In this document: positions 1-11,570 of the stretch, piece after piece
Position numbering within the stretch: position 1 is the first letter of the stretch
Layout of the letters: each line of letters begins with the position of its first letter
Origin: Emydura subglobosa
Lineage: Eukaryota > Chordata > Testudines > Chelidae
Direction of reading: 5' to 3'
DNA: 64,000 nt
Assembly: GCA_007922225.1 (NCBI GenBank)
Contig: ML679962.1
Span: 32,967,563-33,031,562, forward strand
The notes under the pieces: model-generated
What the model saw: the letters and a program-made list of their open reading frames with translations, nothing else
The model's database searches: none
What the model was told of the DNA's origin: nothing
Program-made: the position numbers and the translations under genes

Positions 1-1218
1 AGGAGGTTTGAAGGAACAATTTGAGACTATGAATTGTCCATGAAAGGGCTGCAGTTAGTCACTCTTCAGTACTAGCTCCTTGGGTGGCGTGATTTAACAC
101 CCAAGTTACATGATACTCTTTCTGTCACCTGATTACTTGACCAAAGCTTTATTAACAGGAGGCACACCTCAACAAACCACAGGAATGTTGATATGTCCAG
201 GTGGGAAAATCAAATGGGCTGGGCTGACTGAAAAAATATCAAATTTTATTTTTGTGGGAAATTTTTTTTTTTTTTTTGGTTTTCAAAACCTTTTTTAGGT
301 TAAAAATTTTTTTGGGGGGGGTAAAAGTTTCTGGTTTTCAAAAAGCAGGCATTGAAACTGAAAAAACGAGGGGGTGAAACCTGTCCCCATTCACCTCAAT
401 GAGAAGACTCCCATGGACTACAGTGGGGACAGGCCCTCACTTTCAATCTCCCACTTTTCACTGTAAAACCATAAAATATCATCACAAATTTTCATTTTCC
501 ACAAATCCATTTTTGTCAAAATACCTTTCCCACAAAAAATATTTTACCAGATCTAGCTGTGGGACTAAGCAATATGAGAACAGAGTAGAGAATGGCAGAG
601 CAGAAAATAAAATTCCCTAAGCTAATTTATTTGCCTTACCAATGTTTTGTATTTGAGAAATGTTAGGGTCTCCTCTTTCTCCCTTATCCTCACATTGCCC
701 TTTACTTCTCATCCTCTCTCTAGTTTTATGTGTACCAACCAAACTCCTCCTTACCCCACCCCCAACAAGAATCATATTACTTGCCTCATACCTTGATCTT
801 AAAGTCTCCTTTACTGTAGCCAAATGCATTGTATATCTTTCTGTGGGGATGAACGAAAACCTATGATATGGTACATACAAAAACTGGACTTCAGTATCTC
901 TTTCAGGGTGTGCATTTGCACTGAAACGGTACCAGATAGCCCTAGTGAGACACTGCAATTTGTTCTGCATTTCTGAGACAATGGTCAGGCCCTTCAAGTC
1001 ACCAGGTGAAGCTTTTTTTCCCTGCTATATGAAATATAAAAGTGGAGGAAGATTAATCAGTGGAGCAACACGAGTTCTGAGGAGTGTTCATTAGTAAAAT
1101 TGGTGAGCACTTCAGGGGCATTTCATGTAACCGAACAGAGTACACAGCAGCATGCGAAAAAGATACCAAGATTCTGCAGAACAGCTTCTTCATTGCTATA
1201 CATCTTCTACATACATCA
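1..1218. other. No gene recognised; simple tracts
   Basis: I see no coding or repeat-family signal here. The stretch holds a run of 16 T at 262-277 and a T7G8 tract at 307-321, both ordinary slippage-prone simple sequence. A 126-codon minus-strand frame (617-997) and a 68-codon plus-strand frame (660-866) overlap each other in a pyrimidine-rich stretch and resemble no protein family I know. Confidence 0.6.
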
Positions 1219-1286
1219 GTGCAAGGTGGGGGTGTGAATCACTACAAAAATCAGAATGATGAGTGATTCACACACCCATTTTGCAC
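1219..1286 (+). repeat. Strong hairpin (25-bp stem, 18-nt loop)
   Basis: The arm at 1219-1243 (GTGCAAGG...GAATCACT) is the reverse complement of 1262-1286 at 22 of 25 positions. Two of the three mismatches would be G-U pairs in a plus-strand transcript, leaving one true mismatch. The loop is 1244-1261. Size and pairing resemble a microRNA precursor, but the same shape arises from a small fold-back transposon remnant. No flanking target duplication is obvious. I cannot tell these apart from sequence alone. Confidence 0.7.
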
Positions 1287-2449
1287 AGGAATATAAGACT
1301 ACACGAGATGTACAGCAACAGGGAATTGGGTCCTGTTAAAATGTTACATTTTTGGTGGGAAGAGTGTTTTCTGTGAACTATTTTATAATTATTTCATGTA
1401 CCAAAACCCAACAGATACCATTAGAGGATGCCCAGGAGACTGGTTCTCTGATTGCCCCCATGGTATTTGCAGGCATAATCTAGCTGAATATTCCAGTGAC
1501 CTGTGTCAGATCTGACTACATCAACTTATTGAAATTAAAATCATTTTTCATATTAATGTACCTCTGTCATTTATAGCAAAGGAAGAAAAATCTTTACATC
1601 TTCCTGGAAAAGTCAACAAAGTAAACTAGAAGCCACTGTAACAAGATAAAACATGGACAATATAATTTGTAGAAGGCTAACACATTTGACCTTTCTAGTT
1701 TAGCATTCCATATGTATTTAAGTGCAATTTTACAACTTGCATATATACCAGCAACAATTTTCAACAAATGGCTGTCATCATGCTTCCTATAGGAAACAAT
1801 ATTAAATGTTTGTATATTAATACCTTGTAAAGCAAAACGAACGTCTGTTTTCGCAAACATTCCCCATATTTGGTATACATGAGTACTGGCAGAGCAGCCA
1901 AGGAAAACCCAGTTTGAAACGTGCCAATCAGTGGCAAATGATAGCTTGTTTAAAGAAGAAAACCTAGCACCCAGTCTGACTGATATGAATCTCCACATCC
2001 TTAACTGGTTTTGTTTGTCCTATTAAAATATTCGGTGACAACTTCTTTAAGAACATATTTAGCGTGAGGCTCCCTAGGGGTGTTTTCCACTTCTCCACAA
2101 AGATCAGGCCGGTCACAAGCCATCCTATCCAGCTGGTACCAATCAATACATGATGTTTCTCCATCCTGTTCAGATGATCTTGATATTTCAGACACCTCCC
2201 TGTAAATCACATACATCCCCTTCTTTGACAGCATGACATGCAGCAGAGATCTAGAGTGACATGCAAAATTGAGATCCATTATAACACAGGAAAAACTATT
2301 GATGGAGCCTGCATTTCGTATATTTCCTTGTGCTGAGATCTAAATTTTTCAACTCCTGTTAATGAGAACTGGGCATCAGTGGCTTTGAAAACCTCAGCCC
2401 TTATGTGTTACGTAGATGCATAGAACATATAAAATAGATACATTGGGCA
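1287..2449. other. No gene recognised; minus-strand ORF cluster
   Basis: Three overlapping minus-strand frames span 1594-2279 (134, 66 and 92 codons). Read downward from 2279, the frames run nearly end to end, which could suggest a frameshifted old coding sequence. However, I recognise no domain, and codons after about 1900 soon hit stops in any one frame. There is no poly(A) tract or target duplication marking a processed pseudogene. Most likely chance, in AT-rich DNA. Confidence 0.45.
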
Positions 2450-2451
2450 AG

Positions 2452-2615
2452 ATTTTTCAAACCCAATCAGTAGTTTTAAGTGCCCAATTTATCCCCTTGT
2501 AGGGGATTGATTTTCAGAGGGCGAATGCTCAGCAGTTTTGGAAAATCAAGCTCTTTTAAGGTGGCTCAAGATCATCATCCAAAATTCAGGCACCCAAAAT
2601 TAGTCATCCAGGCCT
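2452..2615. repeat. Palindromic short repeat, 'ATTTTCA' type
   Basis: The stretch runs from GATTTTTCAAACCCAATC to a region near GGCACCCAAAATTAG, with internal GATTTTCAGAGGGCGAATGC and GCTCAGCAGTTTTGGAAAATC pieces. It belongs with the other dispersed repeats in this window that begin GATTTTCAAAG and contain GCTGAGC-like motifs (15386-15463, 32330-32460, 38555-38685, 58378-58440, 63060-63150). The arms are imperfect inverted copies, as expected of an old non-autonomous DNA transposon. The family name is not known to me. Confidence 0.5.
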
Positions 2616-4339
2616 ATTGCTATAGGGATCTATTTATACAATATGATGCATATGTCCATGAAGTATGTGTTTTTATTTATAGGGCCAAAATCAACAGGTT
2701 AGCTGAAAGCAGATTTTGGCCTAAAGTCTGCAGTATACATATATACACGTTATTTTATCCTTCTAGAAAGTTCCAGATAACCCCATTTAACTAAAAGGAT
2801 GACAATCATTTATTATATCTTTTTGATATGTAAAAACTATCTGAACCCATTATTTCTTCTACCCACGCATACATTGCAGTCACCACAGGAGAGTTTGCTA
2901 ATTAACTGTGATGATAAATATGAGCTTTGTATCTAAGATCTTAGCTGGCATATGTATATCCTTTTATTACTGTGGATGAAATCTCATGAAGAATTCATAG
3001 ACTGTTTGTAATGAGGAATTTTAGTGTATAATCCCTATTACAGTGGGATACCCAGCTCCCAAGCATCTCCACCTAAAGGATTTGCTGTACACTCAGGTAT
3101 TTTAAACAGGTTGTGAATTTAGTGGCACAAACAACAGCTAGGCACTTAACTTCTAAATGACCTTCAATGTGAGTTAGGCATGGAACTGACATCTATGAAA
3201 ATCTTACTCCAAGATATTTTTCTCTCATACAAAATAACTTCTTCAATAAGATGTATGACACAGTGTATCTTTGCATGCGCTGCACTGATTTTAAGGGTTT
3301 GACTTAAAAAAAAAAAAAAAAAGTTAGGCACACAGCCGCGGGCCTAATTTGAACACAGATTTACTGGACTTCTGCAAGTATCAGGTCAATTTGCATGAGG
3401 ATCTGGCCAGTTATGTCTCTAACTTGCAATTTGTATACTCAGTTACTTAGGAGTACAATCCCAGTAACGTGTTTCCAGTCCAAATATGCAATTCTACTCC
3501 TTTTACCCTCCTCCCTCCCCCCCCAAATCAGCCCTAATATTTATAATTCTCTTATCATTTTGATAGCGATTTTTCTATGCAGCCAATGTCAAAATGTGCT
3601 TTCCAGTGGACTTTTACTTCTCTGTGCAGCCCAACAAGCACACAAGTCCCTGTGAATTAAAAGGGTGACAGTTGTAGACCTGGAGGAAGCCTTGCACAAT
3701 ACCCTTACCATGTTAAGCTGAGAGCATTATTTATACCGCATGAAAAATGGGTGAGGTCTTTTCAGTTTTCTAGTAACTTATTAGACATAAGGAAAAACCA
3801 TGAATATGATGCTGGCAAATGATGCTGGCAAAAAACCTAAAATTAAAGCTGCTGCAACATTTCATCTCTGCTCCCTACCATAAGTGTAACGTATTGGTTT
3901 CGAAATTATCTATAAATCCTGGCAGGTTATTTAGAATCTCATTTTAACAGTGATGTATGCTTTGATTGTCCCAATAAATATAAAAGATGCAAGTCTTGAT
4001 GATTGCCCTTGGTCTCCGGAACACAATTTGCTCTGTATTGCCAGATAGGAAGGAAAGAATTAAATAAGGTGGTTTGACAAACTCTGTCCTTTTATTTATC
4101 AAATCAAGGGCACTGACTGACTGACCCATCCACTCAGCCCTTGGCCAAGGGTCAAATGATGATAACGAAATAAAAAAAAAAAATCAGAATTATTCCAGGA
4201 CTTGTGGCTTTAATGGGATGTCCAGCATCTGTTAGGATACAACAACGTGTCTCAGTTTCTAGTGCATAGACCTTTTACCTGCTTCATCATGTAAAATAAT
4301 TATATCAGCCTATGGGCCTCATCTTGCCAGTAGCTCCAT
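2616..4339. other. No gene recognised; simple tracts
   Basis: Unique AT-rich sequence. It has a run of 17 A at 3306-3322 and a short tandem duplication of ATGATGCTGGCAA near 3807-3832. The A17 run follows TTTAAGGGTTTGACTT and could be a retroposon tail, but no recognisable body lies upstream. An 86-codon frame at 3395-3655 is not protein-like. Confidence 0.55.
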
Positions 4340-5275
4340 CAAGTGACTTCCAGGCGATTATTTACATGTCATCTGCAAATTTTATCAATGACGATTTTAT
4401 GTTTTCTTCCAGATCATTGATAAAAATGTTAAATAGTGTCTGACCAAGAACCAATCCTTTGGCACCCCACTTCAAACACACCCATTCTATGACGATTTCC
4501 AGTTTACAGTTACATTTCGAGACTTATCAGTTAGCCAGCTTTTAATCCATTCAATGTGTGCCATGTTAATTTTATACTGTATTAGTAGTTTTATCAAAAC
4601 ATCATGTTGTACCAGGTCAAATGCCTTACAGAACTCTAAGGATATTATATCAATACTATTACGTTTATCAGAAACACTTGTAAAAAAAGATATCAGCTTA
4701 GTTTGACAGGATCTATTTTCCATAAACTCATGTTGATTGGCATTAATTATATTACCTTCCTCTTAATCAAATCCTGTATCAACCATTCTATTATCTTGCC
4801 TGAGAAGACTGTCAGGCCTATAAATTACTCAGTCATCCCATTTGGCCTTTCTAAATATTGGCACTACATTAGTTTTCTTCCAATCTTCTGTAACTTCCCT
4901 GGTGTTTCAAGACTTATTGAAAATCAACATTAACAGTCCAGTGAGTTCCTCAGACAGCTCTTTTAAAACTCTTGGATTCAAGTGATCAGGACCTGCTGAT
5001 TTAAAAATGTCTAACATTAGTAGCTGCTGTTTTACATTCTCCTGAGATACAAGTGTAATGGAAAGAGGGTTGTTATATGATATGACTACATCTTTTTTCC
5101 CCCAAATACAAAACAGAAGAATGTATTAAACACTTCTGTCACTTTTGCATCATTATTGAAAATTATACCATTTCCACTCAGGAATGGATCAATCCCATTG
5201 TCAGGATTCCTTTTGTTCCTTATATACTTAAAAACTCTTGTGGAGAGGTAAATGCCAAAGGCAGCATTAGCCTTG
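4340..5275 (-). pseudogene. Decayed CR1-group LINE reverse transcriptase
   Basis: Read on the minus strand, this is part of a non-LTR retrotransposon ORF2. From 5' to 3' on that strand it shows: a segment ending in an 'AEVFNTFF'-like motif (5086-5280), typical of the linker before the RT domain; a stretch matching the start of the palm (MENRSCQTKLISFF, near 4680-4723); the fingers/palm motif LEFCKAFDLVQHDVLI (near 4590-4640), a degenerate form of the LD-F-KAFD-V-H motif; then in broken frames a VP-G-LG-like and 'FADDT'-like stretch near 4350-4460. Frameshifts and stops separate the blocks, so no active enzyme remains. The order of the blocks supports a LINE of the CR1/L2/L3 group. The exact family is inferred, not computed. 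Both ends are missing. Confidence 0.8.
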
Positions 5276-5314
5276 CACAATGGAAAACCCTGTGTTGGTG
5301 TCCCACTTAGAGGC

Positions 5315-5412
5315 TAACAGTCTACTTCTGCTACTTGTTTAGCTAAAGGTATCTTGAGATGCTGGAAGTCTGGGGTTCAAATCCTGTGGAGGAATCCAAG
5401 TAGGGAGATACC
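5315..5412 (+). mobile_element. tRNA-derived SINE head
   Basis: The stretch holds an A-box-like TTTAGCTAAAGGT (near 5337) and a clear B box GGTTCAAATCC (near 5373), spaced as in a tRNA promoter. It cannot fold into a normal tRNA cloverleaf: the acceptor arms do not pair. It lies directly beyond the 5' side of the minus-strand LINE relic. A related A-box fragment lies at 20335-20375. I read it as the 5' part of a tRNA-derived SINE; the family is not identified. Confidence 0.55.
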
Positions 5413-7699
5413 GTACTGTGATTCTTTGAGTGCAAGCATTCTGAATGTGACCAGCCCCTGGGCTGGGGCCAGAGGGGAGGAACCACAGCTATGGGCACTT
5501 TCTTCCTACCCTAGTGGATCAGACACAACCCAGTCCTCTATTTCTAAATTGTTATGCTTGTCCTTTTCCAGAAGAGACTGCGTTAAAGTTATGGAGAAGT
5601 CAGCTTTTATTGTTCACCTTTCACAAACACCTCTCAAAAGGAAATGCTCAAATGGGTGTGACCTTTAATTTTCCTCAGAACAGCACAAAGAGACCTTCCC
5701 AGAAATCTTTAGCCCGGTGGCATCTATTTAGTACTAGCCCTTGTCCAGGTCAAGCTTCTTTAACACATCTGGAGGGTCCTTAAACAAATTTCCAACACTA
5801 TTGATGGAACCTTTCCGACAGCTCATTAGGCAAATGGCAGAGAATTCATGAGCTTTTCCAAACATGCCTAGAGACTCTTATTTAGCAGAGTTCAGCTCTG
5901 GCTAACAGATTGCTGAAGCTCTAATTAAAATGTAAAGTAATTCTAAGCACACAACCTTTGGCAAATCAAATGCACCAATTGATTAAAAAAAACCGTTTCA
6001 ATTGTAGTGATAGTTTACAAAAAGAGAACATTCTGTTTGCACTTAACTGAAAACGAGCATCAGTTTTATATCACATAGTGTCTGAAAACCCCATGGTAAA
6101 AAGGCCATTTTAAACAAGTGACTGTGCATGAAAGAGACTCCTTGTTGTGATAGATTATTAAGACATATTTCAACACAAACCGCCATGCTGTCTGGTGGCT
6201 AGACAAATGGAATTTCTAATGAGTTACACATTATATCCATCAGATGATACTACAGTGACTAATGGTGTTTCAATGAATACAAGAAGAATGATAATGATTT
6301 GGTTACTTAATTTATAAGTGATTCCAAAACCTGGATATACAAGTTGAGGCCATCAGAGGCCAATGGCTCGCTCATTAATAGCAAAAAAAAAACTTCTTGA
6401 AATGATTTTAATGATATCTCCCACCAGTGTATATTTGTATCTGATGGAGGTTGACTGTCATTTTAATAAATGCTAACATGTATGGAGACAGTTGCTTTGC
6501 AAACATTCAGAATGCTGCAGAGGTTGGACAAAAAGCAAAGAGAACGCTAAGGTGTGTGAAAGGGGAATTCTGAACTTTGTAGAGTAGTATTACGACATCA
6601 GTGACATGCCAACACTTTGATTACAGTGTACGCTTTTGGTCATCAAAAATCAGGCACAGTGAGAATTAAAGGGTCTCAGAAGCGCAATGAAAGTGGCTAG
6701 AAGTGGCTTAGATATTACACAGTGAAATATTATGAATGTTGGGAGTATTTGCCTGGAAAAAATAAGAGATGCACAATCAGATACAAAAATCAGAGATGAC
6801 TCTCTTCAGGTTTTGAATATAAGCATCTAGCTTGCATGCTTAACATTAACTCAGAAGAGACCTGAATCTGTCTCATATGCTGACAGCATCACTGAGGAAA
6901 TAGAAACACAAGTTCAGCTGCCTGCAAAACGTGACTAATGTCAAAGCAAAAAACCTACTTTCTTTCACTGCTGTCTCCTTGCACTTATTATAGTCAGTGT
7001 AAAAAAATGTATCTACTTATTTTGGAACTCCCCTGAATTTGCTTATAAAATGAGATCAAGCATTTTTCAAGTATTTCAAGTATTTTTCTGTCTTTAGATT
7101 TAGTTTTTTCCCATTTTTTTCCCTGTAAGAAAGCTCTGGTGCCATCAAGCAAGGGGTAGAATTTAGTCACTTTCTGCACCACTGATTCTCTCTTGAGGAT
7201 TCAATGAACTAGGGCCTTATCAGCTCACAAATGCGAGGATGCAGAGGGCGACCACTGATGCGTCATCTAAGTACCTGTAGCAGCATTTATTAGCAGATGA
7301 TATAGAGAATGTTTTGCCTTATCACAGTAGTAATAGAATCAGTGGGATTAGACCATCAGCCTGTGTCTCCTTTGCAATGCTCTCTAGACAATCTTTTCCT
7401 CTCTCCTATGTGCCTGTTAACAAACACTATATAAAGCACATTTTCCTTTGTGATTCAGTAGCTTCCAGATAAGGGACTGCTCTTGCATTGCTGATGCCCA
7501 GCGCAAAAGCCAGCTGCTCAGTGGTACATGGCAGAGCTGATTGTTAGATCCCCCTGACTGTTGCCTTGCATCCAGGGAAAAGACTGGCAACCATTTGAGT
7601 ATGACGTAAGGCCAACTGTGCAGTTTAGTCCCTTATGGAGATAAAGGAGAGATGATCATCTTCCCTCTACTAGGGAGCAGTGGCTTGAGACATGCTGGC
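5413..7699. other. No gene recognised; AT-rich unique block
   Basis: Frames of 104 and 89 codons at 5354-5783 overlap in two phases and look like chance. From about 5880 to 6330 the sequence is free of any repeat I can recognise, and dense in homeodomain-type TAAT/ATTA words (for example CTCTAATTAAAATG near 5920 and CCAATTGATTAAAAAA near 5975). It could hold a conserved non-coding element, but nothing in the sequence alone proves it. The remainder to 7699 is featureless. Confidence 0.45.
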
Positions 7700-7845
7700 C
7701 TCAGATTTGGAAAGCATTTGAGCACATGCTCGAGTCCATCTCTATTTAGCAAAGCATTTAAGCACATACTTAACTTTCAGCATGTGGGTAACTTCCATGG
7801 GCCTTAAGCACGTCTTAAGTGCTTTCCTGAATAGGGATGCTTCCC
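7700..7845. repeat. Palindromic short repeat, 'TTAAGCACAT' type
   Basis: Contains AAAGCATTTAAGCACATACTT followed after about 40 bases by the inverted counterpart TAAGCACGTCTTAAGTGCTTTC and then CTGAATAGGGATGCTT. The same words recur at 20463-20612, 21780-21910, 50893-50962, 58198-58290, 62270-62400 and 63683-63790. The inverted arms mark a fold-back, non-autonomous DNA element. A second partial arm (AAAGCATTTGAGCACATGCT, 7711-7730) suggests a local duplication of one arm. Confidence 0.6.
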
Positions 7846-8655
7846 TGACTCAGTGCCTCTGATAAAGCAATGAAGGGAAATTTTCCCTGCTGCTATCCTT
7901 ATTCTGTGGATGCACAGAGGGAATCAGTCTCTAACGAGGTCAATCCAATACCTTCCCTCAACAATAAATCCACGCACTAGTGGCATGGCGGGAGCAGTGC
8001 CCCTTTGCGGACCTTCCAGGCATCCCACCATGAGCACAGGTCTCAACAGGGGGAAGAAGTCTCTGTCTCCAGGGTCCAATGAGGTGGACTCCAGCCCATC
8101 AGTTATTGTCCTCTCTTATTTCTGGGGATGGGTGGGAAGGAGATTGGAGGGGCTTAGCCCCAAAGTGTTCTAAAATAAATAAATGAAAACAACTCCGTAC
8201 TAGGCTGCCCCTTCCTTTTCCTGCCCTTTTTTTCCAGCTTGGTTCTCAAACAGCACCTTACTCGTGCATTACTCACTCCTTAGGGTCTGATTGCTCCTCC
8301 CAGCAGGCCCATCTCTCCTGAACTCCGCAGGAGAAACTCCCCTTGAGAAACTCATCCTCTTTCCTGGCCCCTCAGTCCTGAACTGAGCCAGACTCTCTCC
8401 TTTTATTCCCCCTCCAGGCGTGGCACCAGCTGCAGTTAGAGCAGGCTGGGCTAGTTGGGCCCACAGGCCCTTAACCCCTTCTCTGATGGTGAGGAGCTGC
8501 TCTGCCGCACCATCAACAGCTACTAAATTTCAGTGAATGACAGAAATGAGATTGGGTGTGTGAGGAGGGCTGCTTGAAAGAGAGAGACTAGGAATGGGCA
8601 AGAGTAGGAACATTTAAGACTCAGAGAACAGGCAATTCTATTTACTATACAGAAC
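7846..8655. other. No gene recognised; GC-richer segment
   Basis: This block is clearly richer in C and G than its surroundings, especially 7970-8110 and 8200-8520. I found no reading frame of note beyond an 87-codon one at 7910-8173 and no LTR-like ends, primer-binding site or polypurine tract. It might be the remnant of a retroviral LTR or another long-lost element, but I cannot support a name. Confidence 0.4.
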
Positions 8656-8659
8656 AGAA

Positions 8660-8735
8660 GCAAAGTTACAGGGTGAAATCTGGGATCCTTCAAGGGCAGT
8701 GGCAAAACTGCCATTGACTTCAATGTAACCCGGAT
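8660..8735. repeat. Palindromic short repeat with TTGACTTCAATG core
   Basis: GGGTGAAATCTGGGATCC is followed by GGCAGTGGCAAAACTGCCATTGACTTCAATGT in pieces. The GGTGAAATC and TTGACTTCAATG words are shared with repeats at 27298-27375 and elsewhere. Only one arm is well kept. Confidence 0.45.
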
Positions 8736-8957
8736 GTCAGTTTCAGAATCAAGAAGGAAATTTCAGCACTGGTAACCTCAGCAGCAAAGTTTCCTGGATA
8801 GTGGGAATAAAAGAAGGTCTGTCGATTTTATCATCATACAACATACATAAAAAACAGAGAAATTAACTGAGACTTGCCTTTCCACATTGCCAGTGACACT
8901 CAGATACTATGGCAATTTGGGCTAGAAGAGACACTGGAAAGAGATAAATTAAAGAGA

Positions 8958-9280
8958 TTTCAAGGTGAGATGGAGCACTGTGATCATCTACTTTGACATC
9001 CTGCACAACACAGGCTGTAGAATTACACCCAGTACTGAGCTCCAGGAGTTTGTTGCTGAACTAGACCATCTTTTTTCCGAAAGAAATCCAATCTTTATTT
9101 AAAGACTCCAAGTGAGGGAGAATCTACCACGTTCCCTGGTGATCTGTTCCAGTGATTAACTGCCCTTACCATTACAACTTTGCTCCATATGTCCAGTTTA
9201 AATTCAAACTAGCTTAACAGACAGAGATTGACCCAGTAATGTATATTACCCGGTCTTCTAATAGTAAACAAAATACAGGC
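8958..9280 (-). mobile_element. Old CR1 LINE 3' end
   Basis: On the plus strand it reads as the complement of a CR1 tail: GTGATCATCTACTTTGACATCC, CTGCACAACACAGGC, CCAGTGATTAACTGCCCT and similar words in the same order as in the CR1 tail at 57177-57455. The copy is on the minus strand, strongly diverged, and lacks the start of ORF2. The left boundary is near GGTGAGATGGAGCACTG; the right one fades out by about 9280-9390. Confidence 0.75.
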
Positions 9281-9389
9281 TGGGGATGTCTTCCCCTCTT
9301 ATTTGTGGCAAACACATATAGCTTTTTTTGATGCTTGTATGTGACTTTCCTTCTCTTCTAAATTCTCTCTTCTGTGACAATGAAACCAG

Positions 9390-10232
9390 CTGATCAAATA
9401 CTCTAGGAAGCATTCAGATTGAATCCACAGACACAGCATGCTTCATTTACCTATTGATGTTTTGATTCCTCTCTCCTCTGTGATGCATTCCCCCCCCACC
9501 TCCCCGAGCAAAAAAAATCAGTTTTTCCTGACACATCGACACTCCTGTACACCAGTGTCCTCCAACAAGAGCCCATGTGCAAAAGCAAGGTTTCAAATAC
9601 CACTTTTGAAAATGCTTGCCACTGGGTATTTAATCATTCCTTCCTTTGCGTCCCTGGAAGCGAGTGACTCATCAGTATCTCTTTGCAGTGCTGGATTCAA
9701 GAGTGTTATTGAGACCAGTGAATTTTTCTTTTCTTTTTTTTTAAGAAAAAAAAAAAACAACAGTTCCAGAAATAGCAAAATCCAGGGTGCGTGATAAGAG
9801 AAGACTTAGGAGACTCTGTTAGAATAGGGATTTTGTTTCCCATCCCATCCACAACCGGTAAAGCAATACACAAAGTTTAGACTCCATGAAGCTCTGTTAC
9901 TAAATGCTACATTATTTAAAACTCAGCTCAAGTTTTCTGAAGCTTGCTTTTTGAGGTCTCGGAACTTTTCTGCAGGTTGCCATCTCCTGCTAACTAACTT
10001 TTGTGCATGCTGGGAAAAAATATCATGTGAATTTTGCAGAGAGCGATGGCCGTGATCCCTGCACTATCCTGACTGAGCACAGGCAGGAACTTAATTGGCT
10101 AGATTCCATAGAGGTTGAGGAGAAAGGATTGGTGAGGAAAGGAAAGAGTACTTGTACAATAAGTTTAATTAACCCTATATTTCTCTCCCTTCTATATGCA
10201 CTGCTACAGAACTGTATTTTGCATTGCTCAGA
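9390..10232. other. No gene recognised; T/A tracts
   Basis: Unique sequence with a T-rich then A-rich stretch at about 9724-9757 that by itself creates two opposed frames (9438-9794 plus, 9593-9778 minus). Neither looks like a protein. A run of C lies near 9489-9498. Confidence 0.5.
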
Positions 10233-11552
10233 GTGACAGGGCCAAAGGAATGATGGAGGAATCCAGTGGTGATCCAGTGGATATAGTGTACTTGGACTTT
10301 CAGAAAGCCTTTGACAAAGCCCCTCACCAAAGGCTCTTCAGCAGTCATGGGATAAGAGGAAAGGTCCTCTCCTGGATCAGTAAAAGATAGGAAACAAAGG
10401 GTAGAAACAAATGGTCAGTTTTCACAATGCAGACAGGAAAATAGCAGGGTCCTCCAAAGATCTGTACTGGCCAACGTACAATGCACCAATGCTATTCAAC
10501 ATATTCATAACATAACATATTCATAAATCATCTTGAAAAGGGGATAAAAGTGAGGTGGCAAAGTTTTCAGACTATACAAAATTACTCAAGAGTGTGTGTC
10601 CAAAGCTGACTGTAAAGAGTTGCAAAGGGATCTTACAAAACTAGGTGACCGCGCAACAAAACAGCAGATGAAATTCAGTGTTGATAAATGCAAAGTAATG
10701 CACATTGGAAAACATATTCCCAACTACACATATACAATGATGGTTGTTACCTATGTTAGCTGTTACCGCTCGAGAGAGAGTGGATAGTTCTCTGAAAACA
10801 TCTGCTCAGTATGTGACTGGAGTCTACAAGCTAACAAAATGTTAGGAACCGTTAGGAAAAGGATAGATAATAAAACAGAAAACATCCTAATGTCACTATA
10901 TACATCCATAGTAGACCCACACCTTGAATACTGTGTGCAGTTCTGATCACACCATCTCAAGAAAGATACATTAGAATTGGAAAAGGTACAGAGAAGGGCA
11001 ACAAAAATGATTAAGGCACAGCTTTCATATAAGGAGAAATTAAAAAGACTAGAACTGTTCAGTTTAGAAAAGAGATGGGGGGGGGCGGTATGATAGAAGT
11101 CTATAAAATTGTGAATGGTGTGGAGAAAGTGAATATGGAAGTGTTATTCACCCCTTCACATAACACAAGAACCAGGGGCCACCTGATGAAATTAATAGGC
11201 CAGGTTTAAAAACAAACAGAAGGAAGTACTTCTTCACACAACACACAGTTACCCTGTGGAACTTGTTGCCAGGGGAATCTGTGAAGGCCAAAAGTATAAC
11301 TGGGTTCAAAAAATAAATTTAAAAAGTTCATGCAGCGTAAGTCCCTCAATGGCTATTAGCCAAGATGGTCAGGGATGCAACCCCATGCTGTTGATATCTC
11401 TACACCTCTGACTGCCAGAAACTGGGACTGAACAACAGGGAGTGGATCGCTCAGTTATTGCCCTGTTCTGTTCATTCCCTCTGAAGCCTCTAGCACTGGT
11501 CACTGTGGGCTAGGTGGACCATTGGTCTGACCCAATAGGGCCGTTCTTATGA
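10233..11552 (+). pseudogene. CR1-group LINE relic: RT to 3' end
   Basis: This is the best-preserved retrotransposon relic in the window. The RT palm motif reads VYLDFQKAFDKAPHQRL (about 10285-10335). The block that should carry the catalytic F-ADD reads VAKFSDYTKLLK (about 10555-10590), so the second catalytic Asp is lost. Next come DLTKLGDRATKQQMKFSVDK (about 10630-10690), a thumb block ending 'LEYCVQF' (about 10925-10945), LEKVQRRATKMIKA (about 10975-11020), and 'IEVYKIVNG' (about 11095-11120). Frames shift several times. The 3' UTR follows from about 11320 with TCAATGGCTATTAGCCAAG, and ends near GGTCTGACCCAATAGGGCC at 11523-11541 and GTTCTTATG at 11543-11551. The element is 5'-truncated, as is usual for target-primed insertion. 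Family placement in the CR1/L2/L3 group is by motif likeness. Confidence 0.88.
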
Positions 11553-11570
11553 GTCAGGAGATCCCTTCAG

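Noticed and set aside
3306..3322. A17 tract as a processed pseudogene tail
   Set aside because: No open or decayed coding sequence is recognisable upstream on that strand.
5315..5412. Possible tRNA gene (clear B box)
   Set aside because: No pairing acceptor or anticodon stem; fits a SINE head.
7970..8520. GC-rich segment as a possible LTR or CpG island
   Set aside because: Few CpG pairs, no TG...CA ends, no polyadenylation or primer-binding site pair.
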